Part shown: positions 15,554 to 22,560 of the stretch, one piece after another
Numbering within the stretch: the stretch's first letter is position 1
How the letters are laid out: the number at the start of each line of letters is the position of its first letter
DNA from: Oscillibacter sp.
Lineage (GTDB): Bacteria; Bacillota; Clostridia; Oscillospirales; Oscillospiraceae
Reading direction: 5' to 3'
Assembly: GCA_022801815.1 (NCBI GenBank)
Contig: JAAWTB010000004.1
Location: 1-32,902, forward strand
Length of the DNA stretch: 32,902 nt
Notes under the pieces: model-generated
What the model saw: the letters and a program-made list of their open reading frames with translations, nothing else
What the model was told of the DNA's origin: nothing
Database searches by the model: none
Translations under genes and position numbers: made by a program

Positions 15554-15583
15554 TTGCGTCTCCGCCTCTGTTTCAGGTATAAT
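15554..15583 (+). promoter_or_regulatory. Predicted promoter of the YesN-type regulator
   Basis: TTGCGT (15554-15559) and a perfect TATAAT (15578-15583) are spaced by 18 bases, starting just after the stop of the permease remnant. The regulator gene starts 61 bases further on. Expression of the broken regulator thus seems possible. Confidence 0.55.
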
Positions 15584-15592
15584 AAGGAAAAC

Positions 15593-15621
15593 CGGTTTCC
15601 CCGCCGCCGGCGGGGAAACCG
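15593..15621 (+). promoter_or_regulatory. Perfect 13-bp leader hairpin before the YesN-type gene
   Basis: Arms 15593-15605 and 15609-15621 are exact reverse complements around a GCC loop. The hairpin would form at the very 5' end of a transcript started from the TATAAT at 15578. It ends 12 bases before the GGGAGG ribosome binding site. No U-run follows, so it is more likely an mRNA-stabilising or regulatory leader than a terminator. Confidence 0.5.
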
Positions 15622-15644
15622 CACACCCCGGGAGGTAAACGCGC

Positions 15645-16385
15645 ATGTACAAGGTGGTTCTCATCGACGACGAGGCCATCATTGCGGAGGGTTTTCGAAA
15701 GGTGGTGGACTGGTCCGCCCGCAGCTGTCAGGCTGCAGCCCTGGCCCAGGATGCCGTATCCGGAGCGCAAGCTATTCGGGAATACCGACCGGACATCCTC
15801 TTTACCGACATCAAGATACCCGGAGAGAATGGCCTGACCATGCTGGCCGGTCTGCGGGGGGTGTTTTCCTGGATGCAGATCGCCGTTCTCACCGGCTACC
15901 GGGACTTTGAGTACGCCCAACGGGCCATCCGCTTAGGCGTGGTCCGGTTTTTGCTCAAGCCCTCCAAAATGGACGAGCTGACTGTGGCGCTGGAGTACAT
16001 GACCGGCGTGTTGGACCGTCTGCCGCCGGAGGCGGATCCGGATTCCCAGCCGGGGAGCGAGGACCCCAGCAGCTTTTTGGTCCGCCAGGCTTAGGCCTAT
16101 ATCACAGGGCACTGCGCCCAGCGGCCGTCCCTCCAGGACATGGCCGACCACTGCTATGTCAGCCGGCGGCGCCTGTCCAAGCTGCTCAACAAGCGCCTGA
16201 ATCAATCCTTCTACGATCTGCTGAATACGGTACGCGTTCGCCAAGCCAAACGGCTGATGGACAACCCGGCTCTGCGCATCAGCGAGGTGGCCGAGGGGGC
16301 GGGCTATTTCGATACCTCCCATTTCTCCCGGGTGTTCAAAAAGCTGGAGGGTATCTCCGCCGGAGAAAGGCGCAGCCTGCATTAA
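15645..16385 (+). pseudogene. YesN-type response regulator interrupted by one amber codon
   Basis: The first 149 codons encode a receiver domain (VVLIDDEAIIAEGF, phospho-acceptor D55 in FTDIKIPG, T/K switch near LTGYRDFEYA and LKPSKMDEL) and a short linker. A TAG at 16092-16094 stops the frame. Translation then continues in the same frame as AYITGHCAQRPSLQDMADHC and an AraC-type DNA-binding domain ending at 16385 (ISEVAEGAGYFDTSHFSRVF). Apart from the stop the protein looks complete at about 246 codons. In related loci YesN works with a YesM kinase to switch on sugar transport genes. Its kinase here is only a fragment. Confidence 0.85.
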
Positions 16386-16480
16386 GGAAAAACGGAATCT
16401 CCCGGCAACAAGGGCCGCCCACGCAAGGCTTACAGCGCGGCCTCCGGCGAGGCCCGGCCATACAAGACGGCTGTTCTGTG

Positions 16481-17239
16481 TCAAATAGGGGACTTTGGCT
16501 GTTTGAGAAATACCAAGTGGTTTTCTGCGGACAGTTCCCCATGGAAACGATAGCCCAACTGGTCAAAGGCCCGGAGATTCTCCGGGACTTCGATGTTACG
16601 TTCGGCCATCCAGCGCACCATCTGCCCCCGGGCCATTTTGCATTGAGTGCCCTTCTCCATAACCCTGCCGCCCTTCCACTCGCCGAAAGCGCAGGTGACA
16701 AAGCGGACACTCTTGGGCAAATAGGGTTCCACCGCCTTGCTGTACTCCTTAGAGGCCAGGTTCAGCACAAACTCAGTCTCAGAGGCCAGCTGCCGGGCCA
16801 GACGGTCACCCCAGAACTGGTACAGGTTCCGGCAGCCGTCCACGTTCAGCTTGGCCTGCATCTCCAGCCGGTAGGGGGTCACGCCGTCGAAGGGCCGCAG
16901 CAGACCATAGAAGCCGGAGAGAATGCGCAGGTGTTCCCGGAGGTAGTCCAGGTGGGCCGCTGTCATCACACCGGGGGCCATGCAGCGGTACTGGATGCCC
17001 TCGTAGGAGAGGACCGCCGGGGTGAGATTGCGGCACAGGTCCATATGCTCCAGCCTCTCCACGTTCAACTTGGCAATAGCGTCGCTGCACTTCCAAAGGC
17101 CCTGCAGCTCCTTGGGGGACATGCCCTGGAGGACCATTTTCAGCCGCTCCGCCCTCTCCAGAAACTGGGGCGGGCCGTCTAAGGCAAAGCTGTCCGTGTC
17201 CACGACCATGTTCTTGGCAGGAGCGATGATGATGCGCAT
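16481..17239 (-). CDS. yaaA: YaaA-family peroxide stress protein
   Basis: A 252-residue protein of the normal length for the YaaA (DUF328) family. Recognisable parts are MRIIIAPAKNM at the start, the core LSGFYGLLRPFDGVTPYRLE, and the late FGEWKGGRVMEKGTQCKMARG. In E. coli, YaaA lowers free iron and limits damage from hydrogen peroxide. The biochemical activity is thought to involve DNA binding. It is cytoplasmic. The start has a near-perfect AAAGGAGG. It is 14 bases downstream of the deformylase-like gene and probably in one transcript with it. Confidence 0.92.
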   Translation of the reverse strand: MRIIIAPAKNMVVDTDSFALDGPPQFLERAERLKMVLQGMSPKELQGLWKCSDAIAKLNVERLEHMDLCRNLTPAVLSYEGIQYRCMAPGVMTAAHLDYLREHLRILSGFYGLLRPFDGVTPYRLEMQAKLNVDGCRNLYQFWGDRLARQLASETEFVLNLASKEYSKAVEPYLPKSVRFVTCAFGEWKGGRVMEKGTQCKMARGQMVRWMAERNIEVPENLRAFDQLGYRFHGELSAENHLVFLKQPKSPI

Positions 17240-17253
17240 AGGACGGTCCTCCT

Positions 17254-17664
17254 TTAAATAATAATCCCTTCGCAGTGGTCGGTTTCGTGCTGGATAATCT
17301 GGGCCGCCAGGGCGGTAAAGGTCTTGAAGCGGGTCTGAAACCGCTCATTTTGATACTGCACTTTGATGGACTGCCAGCGCTTGGCTTTCCGGGTTCCAGT
17401 TAGGGAGAGGCAGCCCTCCTCCGCCTCATAAGGGCCGGATTTTTTGATGATCTCCGGGTTGAACATGACCATGTACTTGCCCTCGTTGTCAAAGGCGATG
17501 ATTCTTTTTTGGACGCCGATCATGTTGGCCGCCATGCCCACACAGCCATCCCTGTGGGCATCCAGGGTGTCCAGCAGGTCCTGGGCGACGGATAAATCGG
17601 CTGGAGCGGCTGGCTCCGCTTTTTGGGAGAGAAATGTTTCGTCTTTCATAATGTCTCGAATCAT
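17254..17664 (-). CDS. Peptide deformylase-like protein, motif-I Gln replaced
   Basis: A 136-residue protein with the three peptide deformylase motifs. Motif I reads GMAANM (43-48) where the standard is G-L-A-A-x-Q. Motif II is EGCLS (83-87, metal ligand C85). Motif III is QHETDH (125-130, ligands H126 and H130, base E127). Deformylases remove formyl from nascent proteins. The Gln-to-Met change at 48 removes a residue that helps catalysis, though short clostridial paralogues of this kind are familiar to me. It may be a secondary deformylase or have another substrate. The ATG at 17664, after GGAGG, is preferred to the longer frame reaching 17862. Confidence 0.85.
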   Translation of the reverse strand: MIRDIMKDETFLSQKAEPAAPADLSVAQDLLDTLDAHRDGCVGMAANMIGVQKRIIAFDNEGKYMVMFNPEIIKKSGPYEAEEGCLSLTGTRKAKRWQSIKVQYQNERFQTRFKTFTALAAQIIQHETDHCEGIII

Positions 17665-17843
17665 GATATGTGCCTCCAAGCCCTGTTTCCCATAACGGAA
17701 ACCGTGTAATATACTTAATAAGATAGCACAAACTGGGGAAAGGCGCAAATGTTGGATAATGCAGCAAATGCCGCCATGAGGAGATAACGGTTTGCGGCGA
17801 AACCCTGATCTATGGGGGCAAGAATCTAACGGGCTATAGACAA

Positions 17844-17881
17844 AAAATACGGGATCGGCCAAGCGGCCGGTCCCGTATTTT
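17844..17881. terminator. Bidirectional intrinsic terminator
   Basis: A 17-bp stem (17844-17860 with 17865-17881) with one G-T pair and a four-base loop has A-runs on the left and T-runs on the right. It serves transcripts from either side and mainly ends the GNAT gene on the minus strand. Confidence 0.8.
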
Positions 17882-17894
17882 CTATCCTGTGCTC

Positions 17895-18056
17895 TTAGGA
17901 GTCCTTCATCCAGTCCTCATGTTCTTCCAAGGTGATAATGTCCGGAGCCCATTTCTGGTTCATCCTTCCGACCATCTCACTCCAGGCGCAGAAATTGGCG
18001 TCGGACTGCTTTTTCTTCCGCTGCTGGGGACCGTCCTTCTTGTCCGTACGCAGGTT
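17895..18056 (-). other. 53 in-frame sense codons after the acetyltransferase amber stop
   Basis: Directly after the TAG of the GNAT gene, in the same frame, is an open stretch of 53 codons to TAA at 17895. It encodes a hydrophilic peptide with a Lys/Arg/Gln-rich start and the tail SDANFCAWSEMVGRM ... LEEHEDWMKDS. There is no start codon or ribosome binding site at its beginning. It could be a read-through extension of the acetyltransferase, or the 3' end of a different gene left behind by recombination. I do not recognise the family. Confidence 0.35.
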
Positions 18057-18692
18057 CTATTCAACAAAGGAATGGCTCATAATATAGAACTCTTCCTGGC
18101 TGGGCAGATGCTTTTTTTCAAGCGGTTCAAGGCTATCGTCGTAGGTTTGCGCTTCCTCTTCGTTGATGCTCATGACGGGGCTGTCGCAGTAGAACCACTT
18201 CCGGCCATCCAAGGCGCCGGCCCTCAGCTCCTTCACCAGCATCGCCGCCGGGTACTTTCCCCCTTCTACGCAAACATTGTGCTTTTTGCAGCTTTGAAAA
18301 CCCCGGCTTACATAGTTGACCGGACTCCCGAAGATGACAATTACATTATACCCCATCGCCGCTGCCTTCTCAAAGGAATAGTCCATCAGTCTTTTGCCAT
18401 AGCCCTGCCGCTGGTACTCCGGCAGCACGCAGACAGGACCGAAGGTAAGAGCCGTCTTTTCCTCTCCGGCCTCGTCCGCCAGCCGGGCCTTCGTGTACAT
18501 GATGTTCCCGATGACCTGACCGTCCAAGTCCAGAACAAAGTCCAGCTCGGGGATGAAGTCCTCATGCCCCCGCATGACATGAACCAAATAGTGCTCCGCG
18601 CATCCCGGAACATAGAGATTGTAGAAAGCCCGGCGGGTCATATCCTCCACAGTCCGATGATCCGCCGGAGTTTCATTTCGGATATTCAGCAT
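18057..18692 (-). CDS. GNAT-family N-acetyltransferase
   Basis: A 211-residue acetyltransferase. The fold begins LNIRNETPADHRTVEDMTRR. Motif A, which binds acetyl-CoA, is VLPEYQRQGYGKRLM, followed by SFEKAAAMGYNVIVIFG and NYVSRGF. A C-terminal extension (MLVKELRAGALDGRKW to the end) is typical of the clostridial subfamily. Substrate unknown. The ATG at 18692 is chosen over the frame start at 18752 because AGGGGTG lies five bases upstream and the domain begins there. It ends in an amber codon followed by further in-frame sense codons. Confidence 0.9.
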   Translation of the reverse strand: MLNIRNETPADHRTVEDMTRRAFYNLYVPGCAEHYLVHVMRGHEDFIPELDFVLDLDGQVIGNIMYTKARLADEAGEEKTALTFGPVCVLPEYQRQGYGKRLMDYSFEKAAAMGYNVIVIFGSPVNYVSRGFQSCKKHNVCVEGGKYPAAMLVKELRAGALDGRKWFYCDSPVMSINEEEAQTYDDSLEPLEKKHLPSQEEFYIMSHSFVE

Positions 18693-18818
18693 TGTTTCAC
18701 CCCTTTTTGTATTCATTCCCCAAATCGTGCGCCGGAATTCAGCTGGCGGCAATCGCTATTATAGGCGCGGGAAATGGGCGGCAGACATTAGGGCTTGGCA
18801 TTTTTCCAGGAAAAAACC

Positions 18819-19565
18819 TCAAAACACGCACAGCGCCGTAAAGCAGGACCCGCGGGGACCCAGCCCCTCCACAAAATAGCCCGTCTCATCCCGGAATCCA
18901 TCCAGCTTCAGCTGGTCTCCCAGAACGGCCTCCCGGCTGTAGTTGATATAGAACTCTTTGAAAACCCGGGGCTGCAAATCCTCCGGCAGCGCGTCCCAGA
19001 CGATGTCGCCGTAATTTCCGCTGAAAAGATGCCCGTTGCCGTCCAGGTCGGACCATCGGACCCGGCGGGTTCCCAGGTCCTCCCGTCCTTCTGGGGGCAG
19101 GACAATTCTCCGCGTTTCCGGGCAGTCCAAGGGCCGGTCGTCCCGCAGCAGGGGTTTGGCGGTGAAGGCCGAGGGGCGCATAATTTTCCTGGTTTCCGGG
19201 TCCACCAGAATCCAGTCCGTCCGGGCGGAGACCCGGAGCCGGCCCTGCCGGTCCTTCATCTCATAATTTCGTCCCATGTGGGTGCCCTTAATCCCGGCCT
19301 CCCAGGTGGTGATGTCCAGCACGTCCCCCGCCCTGGGGCAGTCGTGGATGCGAAGCGCCGCCCGAGAGAGGAGGAACACCTCCCGTTGGGCCCACAGCGC
19401 CTCGTGGGTCAGGCCCCGGGCGTCGTAGTCGTACCCGGCGAAGGCCCCCAGGCGGCTTAGAAGTGCCGCCGCCCGGACCCGCTGGTCCGGACCGCAGTCC
19501 CAGAACACCAGTTCCTCCTGGCGGAAATAGCCGTTTTCATACAGCCGCTGTTTAAAATCTTCCAT
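18819..19565 (-). CDS. Acyl-ACP thioesterase (FatA/FatB-like)
   Basis: A 248-residue protein with two hotdog-fold halves, as in plant and bacterial acyl-ACP thioesterases. The first half starts VFWDCGPDQRVRAAALLSRL and includes WAQREVFLLSRAALRI. The second contains RVRWSDLDGNGHLFSGNYGD, which carries the conserved D-x-N/D-G-H segment, and ends with FYINYSREAVLGDQL. These enzymes release fatty acids from acyl carrier protein, setting chain length. It is cytoplasmic. Start choice: ATG at 19565, though GGAGG is 13 bases away. A GTG at 19592 overlapping the previous stop would add nine residues. Confidence 0.85.
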   Translation of the reverse strand: MEDFKQRLYENGYFRQEELVFWDCGPDQRVRAAALLSRLGAFAGYDYDARGLTHEALWAQREVFLLSRAALRIHDCPRAGDVLDITTWEAGIKGTHMGRNYEMKDRQGRLRVSARTDWILVDPETRKIMRPSAFTAKPLLRDDRPLDCPETRRIVLPPEGREDLGTRRVRWSDLDGNGHLFSGNYGDIVWDALPEDLQPRVFKEFYINYSREAVLGDQLKLDGFRDETGYFVEGLGPRGSCFTALCVF

Positions 19566-19588
19566 GGCAGAATCCCATCCTCCTTCGT

Positions 19589-20035
19589 TCACTTCCTGGT
19601 CGGGCGCAGCCGGGGGAACACCGCCCGGAACACCGACGAGGCCAGCATGGCCCCCACTGCCAGCGCCGCCGCCATCCCGAAGGTGTGAAGCAGGGTGCGG
19701 AGAAATGCATCCGTCTCCCCCGCCACACAATGCCGCATAGCGTAGTAAACGCCCCCGCCGGGAACCAGGGGCAGCAGGGCCACCAGTACATAGCCCGTCA
19801 CCGGGCAGCGCCGGACCCGGCTCATTACCTCGGCAAAAACGCCGATGGCCGCCGCCGCCAGGAAAGCCGCGAAGATGCTCTTCCCTCCCAGCAGGTATAC
19901 CAGCCAGCCCAGGGCCCCGCCCACTCCGGCGATCAGCTTGCCACCGCCGTGGATGTTGAACATCAGCGTAAAGCCCACGCAGGCCAAAAAGGCGCAGAGG
20001 CAGGGCAGGACATAGTCCAAACATATCGTCTCCAT
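19589..20035 (-). CDS. ThrE-like exporter small subunit (DUF3815/ThrE_2)
   Basis: A 148-residue very hydrophobic membrane protein with about five segments. It includes LMFNIHGGGKLIAGVGGALG and YVLVALLPLVPGGGVYYAMR, the latter matching the conserved PLVPG turn of ThrE-type transporters. In this split form it pairs with the DUF1212 protein encoded just upstream (10 bases). Corynebacterial ThrE, a fusion of both halves, exports threonine and serine. The pair here may export an amino acid or, as in related systems, succinate. The ATG at 20035 follows GGGAGGA. The longer frame to 20053 is less likely. Confidence 0.88.
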   Translation of the reverse strand: METICLDYVLPCLCAFLACVGFTLMFNIHGGGKLIAGVGGALGWLVYLLGGKSIFAAFLAAAAIGVFAEVMSRVRRCPVTGYVLVALLPLVPGGGVYYAMRHCVAGETDAFLRTLLHTFGMAAALAVGAMLASSVFRAVFPRLRPTRK

Positions 20036-20045
20036 ACCGTCCTCC

Positions 20046-20807
20046 CTACACAAACCCGCCCAGAGCCTGTCCCGCAGCCGCGCCCAAGGCGATGGCGGAG
20101 GCCACCAAAATCGCGTCCGCTGTGCGGCTCAGGGCGGAAAAAGTGTCCCCGGCCATAATCTCCCGCATGGCGTTGGTCAGAGCCACGCCGGGCACCAGGA
20201 CCATCAGTGTGGAAATCGTCACCACGTCCACACTCCGCCCCAGCCCCGCCTCCACCAGCGCCAGCGCCAGGAAGGCCGCCACGGCGCTGCACACCGCCGT
20301 GCGGAAAAAGCTGTTTGCCCCGATGAATTTTCCGCCGTAGAGCAGGCACAGCCCCACCGCCAGGCCGCAGAAGAAGGAACAGGCCGTGTCCCGCAAGCCT
20401 CCGCCGAACAGCGGGGCGAAAAAGGCGGAGGCTACGCCGTAGCCCAGCAGTGTCGTCCGGGGGGAATGCCGGGGAATGGCGTCCGGCAGGGCGTTCACCG
20501 CCTCCTGGGCCTCATCCAGGGACGGAACCTGGGCGCAGAGGCGGCGGCACAGGGCGTTGCACCGCTCCAGCAGCTCAATATCCGTGCCGTGAAGCGGAAC
20601 CCGGCGCATCCGGGTGACGGGATGGCCCTGGGGCGTCGCCACGCTGACAATCAGGCAGTTGGGGATAGCGAAGACCTCCGGGTTTTCCAGGCCATAGGAC
20701 CGGAGCAGCCGCCGGGCGGACTCCTCCACCCGGTAAATCTCCGCGCCGCTGTACATCAGCTGATAGCCCAGCTCCGCCGCCATATTCAAGAGCTTTTCAT
20801 AGTCCAT
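20046..20807 (-). CDS. ThrE-like exporter large subunit (DUF1212/ThrE_1)
   Basis: A 253-residue protein. A cytoplasmic N-terminal domain (LNMAAELGYQLMYSGAEIYR, VEESARRLLRSYG) is followed by about five membrane segments from residue 120, with the conserved TLMVLVPGVALTNAMREIMAGD turn. This is the larger half of a split threonine/serine exporter-type transporter. It starts two bases after the stop of the SUFU gene and is followed by the small half, so all are probably one transcript. The transported compound is inferred only from family. Confidence 0.9.
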   Translation of the reverse strand: MDYEKLLNMAAELGYQLMYSGAEIYRVEESARRLLRSYGLENPEVFAIPNCLIVSVATPQGHPVTRMRRVPLHGTDIELLERCNALCRRLCAQVPSLDEAQEAVNALPDAIPRHSPRTTLLGYGVASAFFAPLFGGGLRDTACSFFCGLAVGLCLLYGGKFIGANSFFRTAVCSAVAAFLALALVEAGLGRSVDVVTISTLMVLVPGVALTNAMREIMAGDTFSALSRTADAILVASAIALGAAAGQALGGFV

Positions 20808-20809
20808 GC

Positions 20810-21619
20810 TCAGTCCAGCGTCTCCTTAAAATCCGCGCAGAAGTTGGGCCGGTGAACATCCAGCACCACGGGGAGCTTCCCCTCCGCGAAGCGCTGGCTC
20901 AAGCCCTCCATGCCGTACTTCAGCTTGTACTCGATCTCCTCCTTGTAGGCGGGGATCAGCAGATAAAAGCTGATCTCCCGCTCCTCTTCGGTCTTCAGGG
21001 GCGGAACCAGGGTAAGGCTGTCCAACACCGCGCCGCCAAAGCCCAGGCCGTCGCAAATGGGGGTGTACTCCGGCCCGTTGGGGATGGTGTGGCCCCAGCC
21101 CAGCCAGGTCTTGTACTCGTGGGGGAAGCGGGCCAGGAACTTCAGCATCTGGATGGGCCAGAACCGCTCATAGGGCAGGTCCTTGGGATTGCTCCCCGCC
21201 TTGCCCAGGTCCCAGTCCCCAGGGAGGAGCATGTAGAGCTCCGCGTATTTCAAATCCTCCCGGTCCGCGATCTCCTCCGGCAGGCTCATGGGCAGATCGC
21301 TCATGCCGGTGGTATAGAGGAGCGTGCAGTCCCCCTTGGGGGAGTGGAGGACGTGAACGTCGATGTGGACCAAATCGCTGATGAGCTCGTGGCAGACGAA
21401 ACCCTCCCAGCCCGGGAAAATCTCCTCCATGTGCTTCTCAATGGCCTCCGTGGAGACGCACACATCCTCCGGGGGCCGGAAGCCCGGATTCTCCGGCGTC
21501 TGGTACCGGTAAACAGCAGAGCCGCCGGGGGTATACTCCTCCGTCTCCGGGGCCGTGCCCGGCTTTCTTCCGGAAGGCGGGGCTTCCTTTTTCTTTTTAA
21601 ACCTGTCCAAAAAAACCAT
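20810..21619 (-). CDS. Suppressor-of-fused (SUFU) domain protein
   Basis: A 269-residue soluble protein. A Lys-rich, Pro-rich N-terminal tail (about 1-45) precedes a SUFU-like domain. Recognisable parts are HMEEIFPGWEGFVCHELISD, VHIDVHVLHSPKGDCTLLYT, TTGMSDLPM, AELYMLLPGDWDL and the tail ISFYLLIPAYKEEIEYKLKY. Bacterial SUFU proteins occur in toxin-immunity and other accessory contexts, but their role is mostly unknown. No toxin gene is next to it here; it heads the operon with the ThrE halves and thioesterase. The start has AAGGAGG. Confidence 0.88.
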   Translation of the reverse strand: MVFLDRFKKKKEAPPSGRKPGTAPETEEYTPGGSAVYRYQTPENPGFRPPEDVCVSTEAIEKHMEEIFPGWEGFVCHELISDLVHIDVHVLHSPKGDCTLLYTTGMSDLPMSLPEEIADREDLKYAELYMLLPGDWDLGKAGSNPKDLPYERFWPIQMLKFLARFPHEYKTWLGWGHTIPNGPEYTPICDGLGFGGAVLDSLTLVPPLKTEEEREISFYLLIPAYKEEIEYKLKYGMEGLSQRFAEGKLPVVLDVHRPNFCADFKETLD

Positions 21620-21688
21620 AGCAGAAACCTCCTTATATCATCCGCAGAAACTTTTCTCTATCCTACTCCTTTTCCCTCCCGCTGGCAA

Positions 21689-21717
21689 TTGTTTTTTCTC
21701 CCGAAATCCGCTACAAT
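21689..21717 (+). promoter_or_regulatory. Predicted promoter of exonuclease III gene
   Basis: TTGTTT (21689-21694) and TACAAT (21712-21717) with exactly 17 bases between them, 41 bases upstream of the start codon, in the divergent gap with the SUFU operon. Confidence 0.65.
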
Positions 21718-21758
21718 GGAACCGGGCAAACTTCCATCATTTCAAAAGAGGTGTTTTT

Positions 21759-22517
21759 ATGAGACTGGTTTCCTGGAATGTCAACGGCCTGCGGGCCTGC
21801 CTGAAAAAAGGTTTTTTGGACTTCTGCACCTTCGCCGACGCGGACATCATCTGCCTCCAAGAGACGAAGATGCGGCCGGAGCAGGCGGAGTTTGATCTCC
21901 CCGGCTATACCCGCTTCTGGAACAGCGCGGACAAGGCGGGCTACTCCGGTACCGCCTTGTTCACCCGCCGCCAGCCCCTGAACGTCACCTACGACTTCGG
22001 CATCGACGAGCACCGCCACGAGGGGCGGATCATTACGGCGGAGTTTCCGGACTTCTACCTGGTCTGCTGCTACACCCCAAACTCCAAGGACCAGCTCCTC
22101 CGCCTGGACTACCGGATGGCCTGGGAGGACGACCTGCGGGACTACCTCTGCCAGCTGGACGCGGTGAAGCCGGTGGTCTACTGCGGGGATCTGAACGTGG
22201 CCCACCAGGAAATCGACCTGAAAAACCCCGGCCCCAACCGGCGGAACCCCGGCTTCACCGACGAGGAGCGGGAGAAAATGACAAAGCTTCTGGACGCCGG
22301 CTTTGTGGACACCTTCCGGGCGCTGTACCCGGACAAGACCGGAGCCTACTCCTGGTGGAGCTACCGGGGCCGGGCCCGGGAGAACAACGCGGGGTGGAGA
22401 ATTGACTACTTCATCGTCTCGGAGCGGCTGAGGAGCCGCATTCAAAACGCCGACATCTGGAGCGAGGTCCACGGCAGCGACCACTGCCCGGTGGTGCTGG
22501 AGCTGTCTGAGGAATAA
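21759..22517 (+). CDS. xth: Exodeoxyribonuclease III / AP endonuclease
   Basis: A 252-residue enzyme of the Xth/ExoA family that incises DNA at abasic sites and degrades 3' ends during base excision repair. The start MRLVSWNVNGLRACLKKGF, the metal ligand Glu in IICLQETKM, VYCGDLNVAHQEIDL, the loop SWWSYRGRARENNAGWRIDY and the final SDHCPV are all standard. Length is normal. The open frame extends to 21555, but the ATG at 21759 follows AAAGAGGTG and puts the first strand at the N-terminus. It is a single-gene unit with its own promoter and terminator. Confidence 0.96.
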   Translation: MRLVSWNVNGLRACLKKGFLDFCTFADADIICLQETKMRPEQAEFDLPGYTRFWNSADKAGYSGTALFTRRQPLNVTYDFGIDEHRHEGRIITAEFPDFYLVCCYTPNSKDQLLRLDYRMAWEDDLRDYLCQLDAVKPVVYCGDLNVAHQEIDLKNPGPNRRNPGFTDEEREKMTKLLDAGFVDTFRALYPDKTGAYSWWSYRGRARENNAGWRIDYFIVSERLRSRIQNADIWSEVHGSDHCPVVLELSEE

Positions 22518-22518
22518 A

Positions 22519-22545
22519 CGGAGGAGGGGCTTTGCCCCTCCTCCG
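22519..22545. terminator. Shared intrinsic terminator of convergent xth and htrA
   Basis: A perfect 12-bp GC-rich stem (22519-22530 and 22534-22545) with TTT loop lies between the convergent genes. It is followed by CGTTT on the plus strand and by TTTATT on the minus strand. Confidence 0.8.
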
Positions 22546-22560
22546 CGTTTGGTCTTCCGG

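Noticed and set aside
16092-18059. Two in-frame TAG codons as a sign of amber recoding (pyrrolysine or suppressor)
   Set aside because: One lies in a decayed locus and the other at the expected end of the acetyltransferase. No tRNA or pyrrolysine gene is seen, and other genes use TAG as a normal stop.
18788-18797. TTAGGGCTTG, matching the end of the MITE-like element
   Set aside because: Only ten bases match, there is no partner end nearby and similarity stops at once; treated as chance.
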